64,000 nt of DNA from Rhodanobacter sp. B05 (GCF_002001085.1 NZ_MUNU01000013.1:1-64000), one strand, 5' to 3'; counted from the first letter of the stretch, positions 17,987 through 26,915 are shown. Notes: a model not told the origin generated them from the letters alone. Numbers and translations: made by a program.

Positions 17987-18724
17987 CTAGGGTGAGGTGG
18001 ACACCAGCCGCAAAGGACTGTCGAGTACGACCGGCACGTCGGCGAAGTGAGTAATGTCGATGCTGCCCTTGGCCGCTTTGTCGTGAGGTGCGTCCAGTGC
18101 GTGACGCAGATCACTCAGATCGTAGTTGTCCAGGGAAAAGGTGAATGGCACGCGCATATGGGTGACCACGGGCCGTCCATCGACCAGTTCCGGCAAATAT
18201 TTCCCTTTCTCGACGGCATCGATCGATGCTTTGTAGAAAGCACTGCCTCTTGTGCCCCCGCTGGTCTTGGCGGTGACGACGTGAACATTCGACACACGGC
18301 CATCGCCGTTGACGTCCAATGCCACGACGACGGTTGCCTGAACCAGCTGCCTCTGCATTTCCGTTGGATATGCGGGTGACTGCAGCGAGATCGTGCCCGG
18401 ACCATGCCAGATGTAGTGCAGACGCAATTGTTGATCGCCATCAACCGTCTGCATCTGCACATGGAACAAGGCATAGGTGCGCGCCGGTGCAGGCTTGCCG
18501 CCTACCGTTGCCGGCACGAATCGCCAGTGCTGGGTGGTTTGCTCGGTCAACTGTTGCAACTGCGGCAAGACATCCCTGCCGACAACTTGCGCATGCACGA
18601 CATGGCCCCGCGCGTCGACGTCCAGCGCAGCGGTTATCGGAGGTCCGACTCTCGTCCATTCCTGCGCGGCCATGCAGGCCGGCGTAACCAGCAGCATCAA
18701 GAGAACCAGCAACATGTTTTTCAT
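17987..18724 (-). CDS. Secreted protein with two TonB C-terminal-like modules
   Basis: An exported protein of about 245 residues. The start at 18724 (MKNMLLVLLMLLVTPACMAAQ) has AGG eight bases upstream and gives a signal peptide; two codons earlier an ATG at 18730 is also possible. The body contains what look like two TonB C-terminal folds. The first is around residues 30-85 (ALDVDARGHVVHAQVVG ... HWRFVPATVGGKPA). The second is around 125-190 (VVALDVNGDGRVSNVHVV ... VEKGKYLPELVDGRPV, ending HMRVPFTF). There is no membrane anchor plus proline-rich linker as in a true TonB, so it may be a periplasmic relative rather than an energy transducer. No family name can be given with confidence. Confidence 0.7.
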   Translation of the reverse strand: MKNMLLVLLMLLVTPACMAAQEWTRVGPPITAALDVDARGHVVHAQVVGRDVLPQLQQLTEQTTQHWRFVPATVGGKPAPARTYALFHVQMQTVDGDQQLRLHYIWHGPGTISLQSPAYPTEMQRQLVQATVVVALDVNGDGRVSNVHVVTAKTSGGTRGSAFYKASIDAVEKGKYLPELVDGRPVVTHMRVPFTFSLDNYDLSDLRHALDAPHDKAAKGSIDITHFADVPVVLDSPLRLVSTSP

Positions 18725-18770
18725 GAACATTACCTGCCTGCGCAACATGCGATGCCGTGAGCAGCCTAAT

Positions 18771-19370
18771 CTAATCCACGTTGCGATGTTTGCCCTTGAA
18801 CGGCGCATACCACGCACGCAGGCGCGCGATGTCCGCGTCCATGTCGGCGCTGGTGTCGAACAACGGGCCGAGATGGATCGTCTTGTCGGGATAGTGGAAC
18901 GCGACCGGGAAGATCGGCACGCCGGCGTCGTGGGCGATATGCCAGAAGCCGCTCTTCCAGCGCTTCACCGGCTTGCGCGTGCCCTCCGGGGCGATGCCCA
19001 GCCAGAGCCCATCGCGCTTGCGGAACTGGTCGATCATCTGCTCGACCACGCCCTTGGCGGCGCTGCGGTCGATCGCCATGCCGCCGAGTCGGCGCAGCAG
19101 ACCGCCCAGCGGCCAGCGGAACAGTTCCTGCTTGCCCATGAAATGCACGTCGGCGCCGACCGCCACCTTGATCAACAGACCCCAGACGCCGTCCCACCAG
19201 GACGAGTGCGGTGCCGCGAGGAGCACCAGCCGAGGCACGTCGGGAAAGTCGCCGACCAGGCTCCAGCCGGCCATGCGCAATACGCCGCGACAGGCGCGGC
19301 GCTGCCAGCCGTCACGCAGCCTGGGCATCTGCGGTGGCAGTTGCGCCGGTGCGAACAGACGGCGGCTCAT
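18771..19370 (-). CDS. PlsC-type lysophospholipid/1-acylglycerol-3-phosphate acyltransferase family protein
   Basis: A 199-residue glycerolipid acyltransferase of the PlsC superfamily. The catalytic HX4D motif appears as HSSWWD and the acceptor-binding motif as APEGTRKPV. The short length and HSSWWD variant place it with the small family members that acylate lysophospholipids or other acceptors, rather than the main PlsC. The start codon overlaps the arfB stop by four bases, so the two are translationally coupled, with arfB upstream. The precise acceptor is unknown. Confidence 0.88.
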   Translation of the reverse strand: MSRRLFAPAQLPPQMPRLRDGWQRRACRGVLRMAGWSLVGDFPDVPRLVLLAAPHSSWWDGVWGLLIKVAVGADVHFMGKQELFRWPLGGLLRRLGGMAIDRSAAKGVVEQMIDQFRKRDGLWLGIAPEGTRKPVKRWKSGFWHIAHDAGVPIFPVAFHYPDKTIHLGPLFDTSADMDADIARLRAWYAPFKGKHRNVD

Positions 19371-19789
19371 TCGATATCCGGCTTGCGCGAGCGGCCCTGT
19401 TTGATCCTGCCGCGCTGCTGCTTTGCGACCAGTCGCCGCTCCTTCGAGGCGCGGGTCGGCCGGGTGGCCACGCGTTTCTTCGGTGCCTCCAGCGCGCCAT
19501 GGATGATCTCGACCAGGCGCTCCCGCGCATCGTCCCGGTTGCGTGCCTGATCGCGGAAACGGCGGGCCTGGATCACCAGTGTGCCTTCTCCGGTCAGCCG
19601 GCGATCGCGACGCGCCAGCAGCCGCGCGCGAACATCATCGGGCAGGGACGGTGAATGGGCTACGTCGAAACGCAGCTCCACCGCGCTCTCGGTGCGGTTG
19701 ACATGCTGCCCGCCCGGGCCGTCCGCGCGCAGGAAGCGCTCGACCAGTTCGGACTCCGGCAGGTGGATGGCGCGGCTGACGATCAACAT
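19367..19789 (-). CDS. arfB: Alternative ribosome-rescue factor / peptidyl-tRNA hydrolase ArfB
   Basis: A 140-residue ArfB (YaeJ) homologue, which enters ribosomes stalled at the 3' end of mRNAs and hydrolyses the peptidyl-tRNA. The GGQ catalytic motif is at residues 26-28 (RADGPGGQHVNRTESAVEL). The C-terminus is a basic tail (KKRVATRPTRASKERRLVAKQQ) that would thread into the empty mRNA channel. The start at 19789 (MLIVSRAIHLPESEL) matches homologues; no clear Shine-Dalgarno is visible. It is coupled to the acyltransferase gene by a four-base overlap. Confidence 0.93.
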   Translation of the reverse strand: MLIVSRAIHLPESELVERFLRADGPGGQHVNRTESAVELRFDVAHSPSLPDDVRARLLARRDRRLTGEGTLVIQARRFRDQARNRDDARERLVEIIHGALEAPKKRVATRPTRASKERRLVAKQQRGRIKQGRSRKPDIE

Positions 19790-19809
19790 GGGGGAAGTGT
19801 AGAGGAGCT

Positions 19810-19918
19810 GAGGAGTGAGTGATGAAGCGAGAAGTGAGAAGTGAGAGAACAGCCAAAGCGCGCCAAGCTCCTGCCTTCCCTCACTTCTCACTCCTCTCCA
19901 CTCACTCCTCGCTCTTCG
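19810..19918. repeat. GGAGTGAG-type inverted repeat, copy 3
   Basis: The left arm is about 19810-19853 and the right arm about 19874-19918. It is inverted relative to copy 1: its loop reads, on the minus strand, GGCGCGCTTTGGC, against GGCGTGCTTTGGC in copy 1. The right arm runs into the end of the truC coding region: on the minus strand AAG-AGC-GAG-GAG-TGA gives the C-terminal KSEE and the stop. It separates truC from arfB. Confidence 0.75.
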
Positions 19919-20633
19919 CCTTCACCGTCCAGCCGAAGCGATCAAGCAACTCGGCATATGCAGCGTCCAGCGGCGCCTCGAGCGTCATCGACGCGCCACT
20001 CAGCGGGTGGGCAAAGCTCACCCGCCACGCGTGCAGCAGCATGCGGTGGCAGCCGAAATGCTGCTTGTACAGCCGGTTGTGATCGCCCCGGCCGTGCTGG
20101 CAATCGCCGATCACCGGATGGTGGATGTGCGCCAGGTGCTTGCGGATCTGGCGGAAGCGGCCGCTCTCCGGTTCGGCCAGCAGCAGGGCATAGCGCTGTT
20201 GTGGATAGCGGCCGAGTTCGATCGGCACCTCGATCGAGTCCAGTTGCCGGTAACGAGTGCGTGCCTCGCGGCGCGGGCCGGTTTCGCGCGAGCCGGGCAA
20301 GGCGTAGTCGATCACGCCTTCGGCCGGTTCCGGCCAGCCGCGCACCACCACCAGGTATTGCTTGTGCACGGTGCGGCCCATGAACTGCTCACCCAGCAAC
20401 GCAGCCACTTCCTTGCTGCGCGCCACCAGCAGCACGCCGCTGGTGGCGCGATCGAGCCGGTGCGCGAGATACACGTTGTCGCCGATCTGCTCGCGCAGCA
20501 GGTCGATCAGGAATTCCTCCGCATTGCCGACCATCTTCGAGCGGTGCACGGCAAGGTTCGCGGGCTTGTTCACCGCGATCAGGGCGTCATCCTGGTAGAG
20601 GATATCGAGCATGGGCTGGGTCATCCGATCCAT
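19902..20633 (-). CDS. truC: tRNA pseudouridine(65) synthase TruC-like (RluA family)
   Basis: An RluA-family pseudouridine synthase of 243 residues (or 236 if the internal ATG at 20612, MLDILYQDDALIAVNKP, is used, which matches the E. coli TruC start). The catalytic motif is AHRLDRATSGVLL with Asp61. TruC-like hallmarks are NKPANLAVHRS, VRGWPEPAEGVIDY, the RKHLAHIHHPVIGDCQHG segment and the end DRFGW, all in the same order as in TruC, which modifies position 65 of certain tRNAs. The last residues KSEE and the stop derive from the adjoining dispersed repeat, so the C-terminus is recent. Confidence 0.88.
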   Translation of the reverse strand: MDRMTQPMLDILYQDDALIAVNKPANLAVHRSKMVGNAEEFLIDLLREQIGDNVYLAHRLDRATSGVLLVARSKEVAALLGEQFMGRTVHKQYLVVVRGWPEPAEGVIDYALPGSRETGPRREARTRYRQLDSIEVPIELGRYPQQRYALLLAEPESGRFRQIRKHLAHIHHPVIGDCQHGRGDHNRLYKQHFGCHRMLLHAWRVSFAHPLSGASMTLEAPLDAAYAELLDRFGWTVKAKSEE

Positions 20634-20666
20634 CTGCGAGCCCGTTCGCGGGCGACGACACGCGGG

Positions 20667-22316
20667 TCAACGCTGGCGCGAACTGCCGAACGCGAAGGCG
20701 AGCAGGCCGGCCGCACCGAGCAGCAGCGGTGGCCAGACGCCGTGTTGCGGTGCCAGCGACCAGAGCAGGGTCGCGCTGAGGATCAGGGTGGCGCCGAGCA
20801 GGCCGCCGCCGAGCATCCGCAGCACGCGACCGGTGAGCCGGGCCTGCTGGCCCAGCGCATCCGCGTCGGCCAGCAGGCGCTGTTCGCCGCGGCCGGCCTG
20901 GCGCAGTGCATCGCGCACCAGTTCGGGGAACTCCGGTGCATGGCGCAGCCACTCGGGCAGCCGCTTGCGGATGTCGCGCAAGGTACGCAGCGGGCTGTAG
21001 CGTTCGCGCAGGATGCGCTTGAGCACCGGGTGCGCCACTGCCCAGATGTCGATCTCCGGGTCGAGCATGCGCCCGACGCCCTCGATGTTGAGCAGGGTTT
21101 TCTGCAGCAGGATCAGCTGCGGCTGCAGGGTCAGCTCGAAGCGGCGCGCGGTCTGGAACAGTTTCACCACCAGCTCGGCCAGCGAGATCTGCGACAGCGG
21201 GCGCGTGAAATACGGCTCGCACACGGTGCGCACCGCGGCTTCCAGTTCATCCAGCCGCACATTGGAGGGCATCCAGCCGGCGGCGACGTGCAGCTGCGCG
21301 ATACGCGCGTAGTCGCGCTCGAACAAGGCGATGAAGTTCTGCGCCAACCAGTACTGGTCGGCTTCGGGCAGCGAACCCATGATGCCGAAGTCCAGCGCGA
21401 TGAAACGCGGTTCATCGACGCGCGTGGGGTCGACCCAGATGTTGCCCGGATGCGCATCGGCGTGGAAGAAGTTGTCGCGGAATACCTGCTCGTAGAACAC
21501 CCGCACGCCCTTGGCGGCGAGCGCCTTGCGGTCAAGTCCGGCGGCGTCGATCGCGGCGATGTCGTCGCTGCTGATGCCGTGCACACGCTCCAGCGTGAGT
21601 ACGCGTGCGCTGGTGAGCTCCCAATGCACCGCCGGCACGTACAGGTCCACGCCGCTGGCGAAGTTGCGTTTGAGCAGGCTGGCGCTGGCACCCTCGCGCT
21701 GCAGGTCGAGCTCGTTCTCCAGCATCTTCTCGACTTCGGCCACCACGTCGAGCGGGCGGATCTTGTCCGCGTTCGGATGCCAGCGCTGGGCCAGTTCGCC
21801 CAGCGAGCGCAGCAGCTTCACGTCGCGGGCGATCTGCACGTCGATGCCGGGGCGCAGCACCTTCACCACCACCTCGCGACCGTCGCGCAAGGTGGCGGCG
21901 TGCACCTGGGCGATCGAGGCCGAGGCCAGCGGGGTTTCGTCGAAGCTGGCGTAGAGCTGGTCGGTCGACGCGTTCAATTGCTGCTCGACGATGGCGCGCG
22001 CCGCGCTGCCGAGGAACGGTGCCACCTGATCCTGCAGCAGCGACAGTTCGTCGGCGATATCGGCGGGGATCAGGTCGCGCCGGGTCGACAGCACCTGGCC
22101 GGCCTTGACGAAGATCGGGCCCAGTTCGGTCAACGCCATCCGCAGCCGTTCGCCGCGCGACAAGGCAGCCACGTTGGCGCGTGGTCGGGCCAGCAGCGGT
22201 CGCAGCAATTTCAGGGGCCGGTACAGATGCGCGGCGTCGACCAGCTCGTCCAGCCGCCAGGCCAGCAACACCGAGGCCACCCGCAGCAGGCGCGGCACCA
22301 CCTTCAGCGGGGTCAC
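20667..22316 (-). CDS. ubiB: UbiB (ABC1/ADCK atypical kinase) for ubiquinone biosynthesis
   Basis: A 549-residue ABC1/ADCK-family atypical kinase/ATPase needed for ubiquinone biosynthesis, probably by moving lipid intermediates out of the membrane to the Ubi complex. Family features are the KxGQ motif ([16 protein letters not shown]), the Ala-rich loop [11 protein letters not shown], the invariant lysine in VVVKVLRPG, the DAHPGNIW catalytic loop and LDFGIMG (DFG). Two C-terminal hydrophobic segments ([16 protein letters not shown] and [14 protein letters not shown]) anchor it in the inner membrane. The start overlaps the ubiJ stop by four bases (ubiJ upstream), so the pair is coupled. Confidence 0.95.
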   Translation of the reverse strand: MTPLKVVPRLLRVASVLLAWRLDELVDAAHLYRPLKLLRPLLARPRANVAALSRGERLRMALTELGPIFVKAGQVLSTRRDLIPADIADELSLLQDQVAPFLGSAARAIVEQQLNASTDQLYASFDETPLASASIAQVHAATLRDGREVVVKVLRPGIDVQIARDVKLLRSLGELAQRWHPNADKIRPLDVVAEVEKMLENELDLQREGASASLLKRNFASGVDLYVPAVHWELTSARVLTLERVHGISSDDIAAIDAAGLDRKALAAKGVRVFYEQVFRDNFFHADAHPGNIWVDPTRVDEPRFIALDFGIMGSLPEADQYWLAQNFIALFERDYARIAQLHVAAGWMPSNVRLDELEAAVRTVCEPYFTRPLSQISLAELVVKLFQTARRFELTLQPQLILLQKTLLNIEGVGRMLDPEIDIWAVAHPVLKRILRERYSPLRTLRDIRKRLPEWLRHAPEFPELVRDALRQAGRGEQRLLADADALGQQARLTGRVLRMLGGGLLGATLILSATLLWSLAPQHGVWPPLLLGAAGLLAFAFGSSRQR

Positions 22317-22963
22317 GCGGCGTCGCCCCGAAGGCGTCGGGTCAGCCGTTGCACGCGCGACTCCAGCCGTTCGCCGCGTTCGCGCAAGGTGTCCACATCG
22401 TCGAGAAAGGTCTCGACCTCACCCGGCGCCAGCACGATACGCGCCTCGTCGCGCAGCCAGTCGGCACCGTCCTCGGTGAGATGCGCGGCGGATTCGCGGG
22501 CGTGCGCCAGACCCTTGCGCACGGCCCTGGCCAGCGGCACGCCGAGCACATCGCCGAAGGTGCGTGCGAAGGCCTCTTCGAAGTCCGGGGCGAATTTGCT
22601 CGCCAGCTTTTCCAGTCGGCGCGCCAGCTCGGCATCGCCGGCGATCTCCACCTTGCCCGGTGCGATGCCGTCTTCGTCGCGGCGGAACACCATCGCCAGC
22701 AGGCTGCCCGGCGTGGCCGCCACTTTCAGCTGGCTGTCGTCGTCGGGGGGCCCGACCTGCAGCCGGCCATCGGCGACAGTCACCGCGAGCGCGATTTCCG
22801 GCCCGCGCAGGTGCAACTGCACGCGGCGGCCGTCCAGCATCGCCAGTTTCTGCCGGGTGTCCGGATCCAGCGCCAGCGTGTGGTTGAGCGCGCTTTCCAG
22901 CGCGCGGCCGGCCAGCTTGCGCAACGGTTGCGGCATCCAGGCGTTGGGAGTGGCGGCGTTCAT
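22313..22963 (-). CDS. ubiJ: UbiJ (SCP2-domain ubiquinone biosynthesis accessory protein)
   Basis: A 216-residue SCP2-domain protein matching UbiJ, the lipid-binding scaffold of the ubiquinone-synthesis complex and partner of UbiK. The start at 22963 ([19 protein letters not shown]) is chosen because the 66-codon upstream extension is arginine-rich and not conserved. The SCP2 fold spans about residues 15-115 ([14 protein letters not shown] ... [15 protein letters not shown]), followed by a helical region ending in a coiled-coil-like stretch ([20 protein letters not shown]). It usually sits between ubiE and ubiB; here ubiE is 26 kb away. Confidence 0.92.
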   Translation of the reverse strand: MNAATPNAWMPQPLRKLAGRALESALNHTLALDPDTRQKLAMLDGRRVQLHLRGPEIALAVTVADGRLQVGPPDDDSQLKVAATPGSLLAMVFRRDEDGIAPGKVEIAGDAELARRLEKLASKFAPDFEEAFARTFGDVLGVPLARAVRKGLAHARESAAHLTEDGADWLRDEARIVLAPGEVETFLDDVDTLRERGERLESRVQRLTRRLRGDAA

Positions 22964-22989
22964 CGCGCCATTGTAGCCGTGGGCCGGAC

Positions 22990-23460
22990 TCAAACGTTCG
23001 CTGCGCCGGCGAATCCGAGCTGGCGCCAGGCTTCGTACACCGCCACGGCCACCGTGTTCGACAGGTTCAGGCTGCGGCTGTCCGGCTGCATCGGCAGGCG
23101 CAGGCGCTGCGCGGCGGGGAGGCGGTCGAGCACCTCGGCGGGCAGGCCGGCGGTTTCGCAACCGAACAGCAGGGCATCGCCGTCGGCGAAGCGGGCGTCG
23201 ACATGGGCGACACGGCCGCGCGTGGTGAACGCGAAAACGCGCGCCGCGCCGATCGCATCGAGGCAGGCGGCGAGGTCGTCATGCACCGCGATACGGGCGT
23301 ATTCGTGGTAGTCCAGACCGGCCCGCCGCAATCGCGCATCGTCGAGCTCGAAGCCGAGCGGGCGGACCAGGTGCAACGCGGCGCCGGTGTTCGCGCACAG
23401 GCGAATCACGTTGCCGGTATTGGGCGGGATCTCGGGGCGGAACAGGATGACATGGAGCAT
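22990..23460 (-). CDS. trmL: tRNA (cytidine(34)-2'-O)-methyltransferase TrmL
   Basis: A 156-residue SPOUT-class methyltransferase. TrmL methylates the 2'-O of the wobble cytidine (or cmnm5U) of leucine tRNAs with S-adenosylmethionine. The N-terminus [21 protein letters not shown] and the C-terminal knot motifs [11 protein letters not shown] and [17 protein letters not shown] are diagnostic, and the length equals that of E. coli TrmL. It lies 26 bp upstream of ubiJ on the same strand and may share its transcript. Confidence 0.95.
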   Translation of the reverse strand: MLHVILFRPEIPPNTGNVIRLCANTGAALHLVRPLGFELDDARLRRAGLDYHEYARIAVHDDLAACLDAIGAARVFAFTTRGRVAHVDARFADGDALLFGCETAGLPAEVLDRLPAAQRLRLPMQPDSRSLNLSNTVAVAVYEAWRQLGFAGAANV

Positions 23461-23514
23461 CCCGCCATTATCGCGTGTCGCGCCTTGGGTCGTGTCCCGG
23501 GGCGTGTCGCTTCC

Positions 23515-23724
23515 TCAGCCGGCGATGCGCGGGCAGACCACGCCGTCGGGCGGCAGCGCACAGGTGCTCGGTGCGGCCAGAAGGATCGCACCGATGTGGC
23601 TGGCCGCCACCAGCTGCGTGCCGCCGGGCGACGGCACAGCCGTCACCATGGCGCCGAAGATCAGGCCGCAAACCGCCAGGCAGGCGAGGAACAGGCAACG
23701 CAGCATCAGGCTTTCGAATTTCAT
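23515..23724 (-). CDS. Small exported or membrane hypothetical protein
   Basis: A 69-residue protein with no recognised family. The start at 23724 (MKFESLMLRCLFLACLAV) is supported by a strong AGGAGA eight bases upstream. The first 30 residues form a hydrophobic signal or membrane segment. The mature part (about 40 residues) has a second hydrophobic stretch, AASHIGAILLAAP, and two cysteines near the end (STCALPPDGVVCPRIAG) that could form a disulphide. It lies 54 bp upstream of trmL on the same strand and is divergent from the M16 peptidase. Confidence 0.6.
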   Translation of the reverse strand: MKFESLMLRCLFLACLAVCGLIFGAMVTAVPSPGGTQLVAASHIGAILLAAPSTCALPPDGVVCPRIAG

Positions 23725-23854
23725 GGGGATCTCTCCTGCAAGTGGGTGAATAGTCCTGTGCGGTACCTCAGAGCAATCGCCGTGCCAAGCCGCATTTTTC
23801 ATTCATTCGATTGAAATGACTGGAATTTTTCATGGAGTGATGGTGCGCGGGTGG

Positions 23855-23890
23855 CTGTCCGCGGACAGTTGTCCGTCCAGCAGCGGACGG
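23855..23890. promoter_or_regulatory. GTCCG palindromes upstream of the M16 peptidase
   Basis: CTGTCCGCGGACAG (23855-23868) is a perfect 14-bp palindrome. It is followed directly by CCGTCC (23873-23878)/GGACGG (23885-23890). Repeated GTCCG/CGGAC half-sites in a divergent promoter spacer (small exported gene on the left, M16 peptidase on the right) look like tandem operator sites for a dimeric regulator. The regulator is not identified. The rest of 23725-24011 shows nothing else I can name. Confidence 0.45.
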
Positions 23891-24011
23891 TCGGACGCGA
23901 CGCCGGCACAATCGGCTGTGTGCTTGCCGATGAGACCGATCGCAAGGATTTGCGATGCTGCTCCGACGCCGGTAGCCTGCGTGGACTCATCCGTGCAACA
24001 GGAGGTTCACC

Positions 24012-26915
24012 GTGACAAAGAAGCCACTCGCCCTGCTCATCACCGCCCTGCTCGCCTTTGGCGCCGCGGCACCGCTGGCGCTCGCCGCCCCCGATGTGCC
24101 CACCGCCAGCGCCAGCGCGGCGGCGACCCAGCAGATCCCCGAGCTGGCTTACAGCCGCTTCACCCTGCCGAACGGCCTGACCGTGGTGGTGCACGAGGAC
24201 CACAAGGCGCCGGTGGTGGCGGTGAGCGTGTGGTATCACGTCGGTTCGTCATACGAGCCGAAGGGCAAGACCGGTTTCGCGCACCTGTTCGAGCACCTGA
24301 TGTTCCAGGGTTCGGAAAACCACAAGGACGAGTATTTCAAGCCGTTCGAGCTGGCCGGCTCCACCGACCAGAACGGCACCACCTGGCTGGATCGCACCAA
24401 CTATTTCGAGACCGTGCCGACCACCGCGCTGGACATGGCGTTGTGGATGGAGTCCGACCGCATGGGCCATCTGCTCGGCGCGATCGGGATGCCCCAGCTC
24501 GACGAACAGCGCGGCGTGGTGCAGAACGAGAAAAGGCAGGGCGAGAACCAGCCGTACGGTCGCGCCGGCGAGATGATCCAGGCCGAGGCCTTCCCCGGCA
24601 ACCATCCCTATCACCACGACACCATCGGCTCGATGGCGGACTTGAACGCCGCCTCGCTGGCCGACGTGAAGCAGTGGTTCCGCGATTACTACGGCGCCGC
24701 CAACACCGTGGTGGTGCTGGCCGGCGACATCACCCCGGCGGTGGCGAAGGAAAAGATGCTGAAGTACTTCGGCGACATCGCCGCCGGCCCGCAGGTGCCG
24801 CGGCCGCAGCCGTGGATCGCCGCGCGCACCAGTTCGACCAGCGGCACGCTGACCGACAACGTGGCGCAGACGCGCATCTATCGCGAATGGAATGTGCCCG
24901 GTCGCGGCAACAGCGACGAAAACCAGCTGGAACTCGCCGCCGCGGTGCTGGGCGGCAGCAAGACCTCGCGGCTGTACCAGCGGCTGGTCTACCAGGACAA
25001 GCTGGCCGACGACGTCTCGGTCGACGTCGAGCAGCACGTGCTGGCCAGCATGTTCGAATTGCAGGTCGATGTGAAGAAGGGCGTCGATCCGGCCAGGGTC
25101 GAGGCGGCGGTCGCCGACGAATGGCGGAAATTCCTGAAGGACGGACCCACCGCCGACGAGCTGGCGCGGGTGAAGACCGAGACGCGCGCATCGTTCGTGC
25201 GCGGGTTGGAGCGGGTCAACACGCAGGCCTCGATCCTGGCCCAGGGCCAGCTCTACCACGGCGATCCGGGCCAGTACCTGAAAGACTTCAAGGAGCTGAT
25301 GGCGGCCACGCCGGACAGCGTCAAGGCGGCGGCTAACAAGTGGATCGCGAAGGGCGACTACACCCTGACCGTGGTGCCGGGCAAGGTCGAGTCGACCGAC
25401 ATGGCCACGCTGGCCGGTCGCGCTGCCGCGCCGGGCGCACCCGCGCCGGTGCTCTCGCCCAAGGGCGATTTCAAGACGGTGAGCAGCGACGTCGATCGCA
25501 GCAAGGGCGTGCCGCAGGTCGGCAGTTTCCCGGACCTCAGCTTCCCGGCTCTGCAGCGCGGCAAGCTGGACAACGGCGTCGAGGTGATCCTGGCCGAGCG
25601 CCACACCGTGCCGGCGGTGCAACTGCAGTTGCTGTTCGACGCCGGCTATGCGGCCGACCAGGGCCGCAAGCTGGGCACCTCCAGTTTCAGCATGGCCATG
25701 CTCGACGAAGGCAGCAAGGATCTGGATTCGGTCGAGATCGCCAAGCGCAAGCAGCGCCTCGGCGCGTTGATCGCGTCCGGCTGCGGGCTGGATTACTGCA
25801 ACGCTTCGCTCAATGCACTCGACGACCAGCTCAAGCCCTCGCTCGACCTGTTCGCCGACATCGTGCGCAACCCCGCCTTCCGCGACGCCGACATTGGCCG
25901 TCTGCGCGGCCAGTGGCTGGCGCGCATCGCGCAGGAAAAGAGCCAGCCCACCGGGATCGCCCTGCGCACCCTGCCGCCGCTGCTGTACGGCAAGGGACAC
26001 GCGTATGCGATACCGTTCACCGGCTCGGGTACGGAGGACTCGATCAAGGCCTTGTCCGCCACCGACATGCAGCAGTTCATGACCGACTACACCCGGCCGG
26101 ACAACATGCAGATCCTGGTCGCCGGCGACACCACGCTGGACCAGATCATCCCGCAATTGAATGCGGTGTTCGGCAACTGGAAGGCGCCGTCCAGCAAGGT
26201 GCCGCACAAGAACATCGGCAAGGTGGCGCCGCCGAAGCAGGTGCGCGTGTACCTGGTCGATCGCCCGGGGGCGCAGCAGAGCCTGATCCTCGCCGGCAGC
26301 CTGGCGCCGTCGACCGAGGCGCCGAACAACCTGCAGATCCAGACCATGAACGGCGCCTTCGGCGGCACCTTCACTTCGCGTCTCAACATGAACCTGCGCG
26401 AGGACAAGCATTGGGCCTACGGCGCCTTCAGCTTCCTGCAGAACGCGATCGGGCAGCGTCCCTTCATGCTCTATGCGCCGGTGCAGACCGACAAGACCGC
26501 GCCTTCCATCGGCGAGATGCTCAAGGAAGCGAACGGCATCATCGGCGACAAGCCGCTGACCGACCAGGAGATCAGCAAGGTCAAGCTGGGCGACGTACGC
26601 AGCATGCCGGGCGAGTACCAGACCACGTCGGCGGTGATGGGCGCGATGCAGGGCATCGCCCTGTACCACCGTCCGGACGATTACGTGCAGACCCTGAAGT
26701 CGCGCATCGAGGGTCAGAGCGATGCCTCGGTGGAAGCGGCCGCGAAGGAGATCATCCATCCGAACGGGCTGACCTGGGTGATCGTCGGCGACCTGGCCAA
26801 GATCGAGGCACCGATCCGCGCGTTGAAACTCGGCGAGGTGCAGGTGCTCGATGCCGATGGCAAGCCGGTTGCCGACCCGGCATCGAAGGCCTCGTCCGCG
26901 AAGGCGGTGAAGTAA
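24012..26915 (+). CDS. M16 family zinc metallopeptidase (two-domain, periplasmic)
   Basis: A 967-residue pitrilysin-family peptidase. It starts with GTG at 24012, strongly supported by AGGAGG seven bases upstream; a signal peptide (KKPLALLITALLAFGAAAPLALA) directs it to the periplasm. The N-terminal M16 domain carries the inverted zinc motif HLFEH (His91, Glu94, His95) with a probable third ligand Glu173 in VVQNEKRQ. A second M16 half starts near residue 515 (LQRGKLDNGVEVILAERHT) and lacks the zinc motif, as usual, acting as the closing half of the chamber. It likely degrades peptides entering the periplasm. The gene is monocistronic, with a hairpin at 26923-26953. Confidence 0.95.
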   Translation: MTKKPLALLITALLAFGAAAPLALAAPDVPTASASAAATQQIPELAYSRFTLPNGLTVVVHEDHKAPVVAVSVWYHVGSSYEPKGKTGFAHLFEHLMFQGSENHKDEYFKPFELAGSTDQNGTTWLDRTNYFETVPTTALDMALWMESDRMGHLLGAIGMPQLDEQRGVVQNEKRQGENQPYGRAGEMIQAEAFPGNHPYHHDTIGSMADLNAASLADVKQWFRDYYGAANTVVVLAGDITPAVAKEKMLKYFGDIAAGPQVPRPQPWIAARTSSTSGTLTDNVAQTRIYREWNVPGRGNSDENQLELAAAVLGGSKTSRLYQRLVYQDKLADDVSVDVEQHVLASMFELQVDVKKGVDPARVEAAVADEWRKFLKDGPTADELARVKTETRASFVRGLERVNTQASILAQGQLYHGDPGQYLKDFKELMAATPDSVKAAANKWIAKGDYTLTVVPGKVESTDMATLAGRAAAPGAPAPVLSPKGDFKTVSSDVDRSKGVPQVGSFPDLSFPALQRGKLDNGVEVILAERHTVPAVQLQLLFDAGYAADQGRKLGTSSFSMAMLDEGSKDLDSVEIAKRKQRLGALIASGCGLDYCNASLNALDDQLKPSLDLFADIVRNPAFRDADIGRLRGQWLARIAQEKSQPTGIALRTLPPLLYGKGHAYAIPFTGSGTEDSIKALSATDMQQFMTDYTRPDNMQILVAGDTTLDQIIPQLNAVFGNWKAPSSKVPHKNIGKVAPPKQVRVYLVDRPGAQQSLILAGSLAPSTEAPNNLQIQTMNGAFGGTFTSRLNMNLREDKHWAYGAFSFLQNAIGQRPFMLYAPVQTDKTAPSIGEMLKEANGIIGDKPLTDQEISKVKLGDVRSMPGEYQTTSAVMGAMQGIALYHRPDDYVQTLKSRIEGQSDASVEAAAKEIIHPNGLTWVIVGDLAKIEAPIRALKLGEVQVLDADGKPVADPASKASSAKAVK

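Noticed and set aside
20007..22976. A nearly 1000-codon open frame on the plus strand
   Set aside because: It runs antisense across truC, ubiB and ubiJ, which are all intact and family-matched. The long open frame is a result of high GC content and codon bias; its protein is low-complexity and matches nothing I know.
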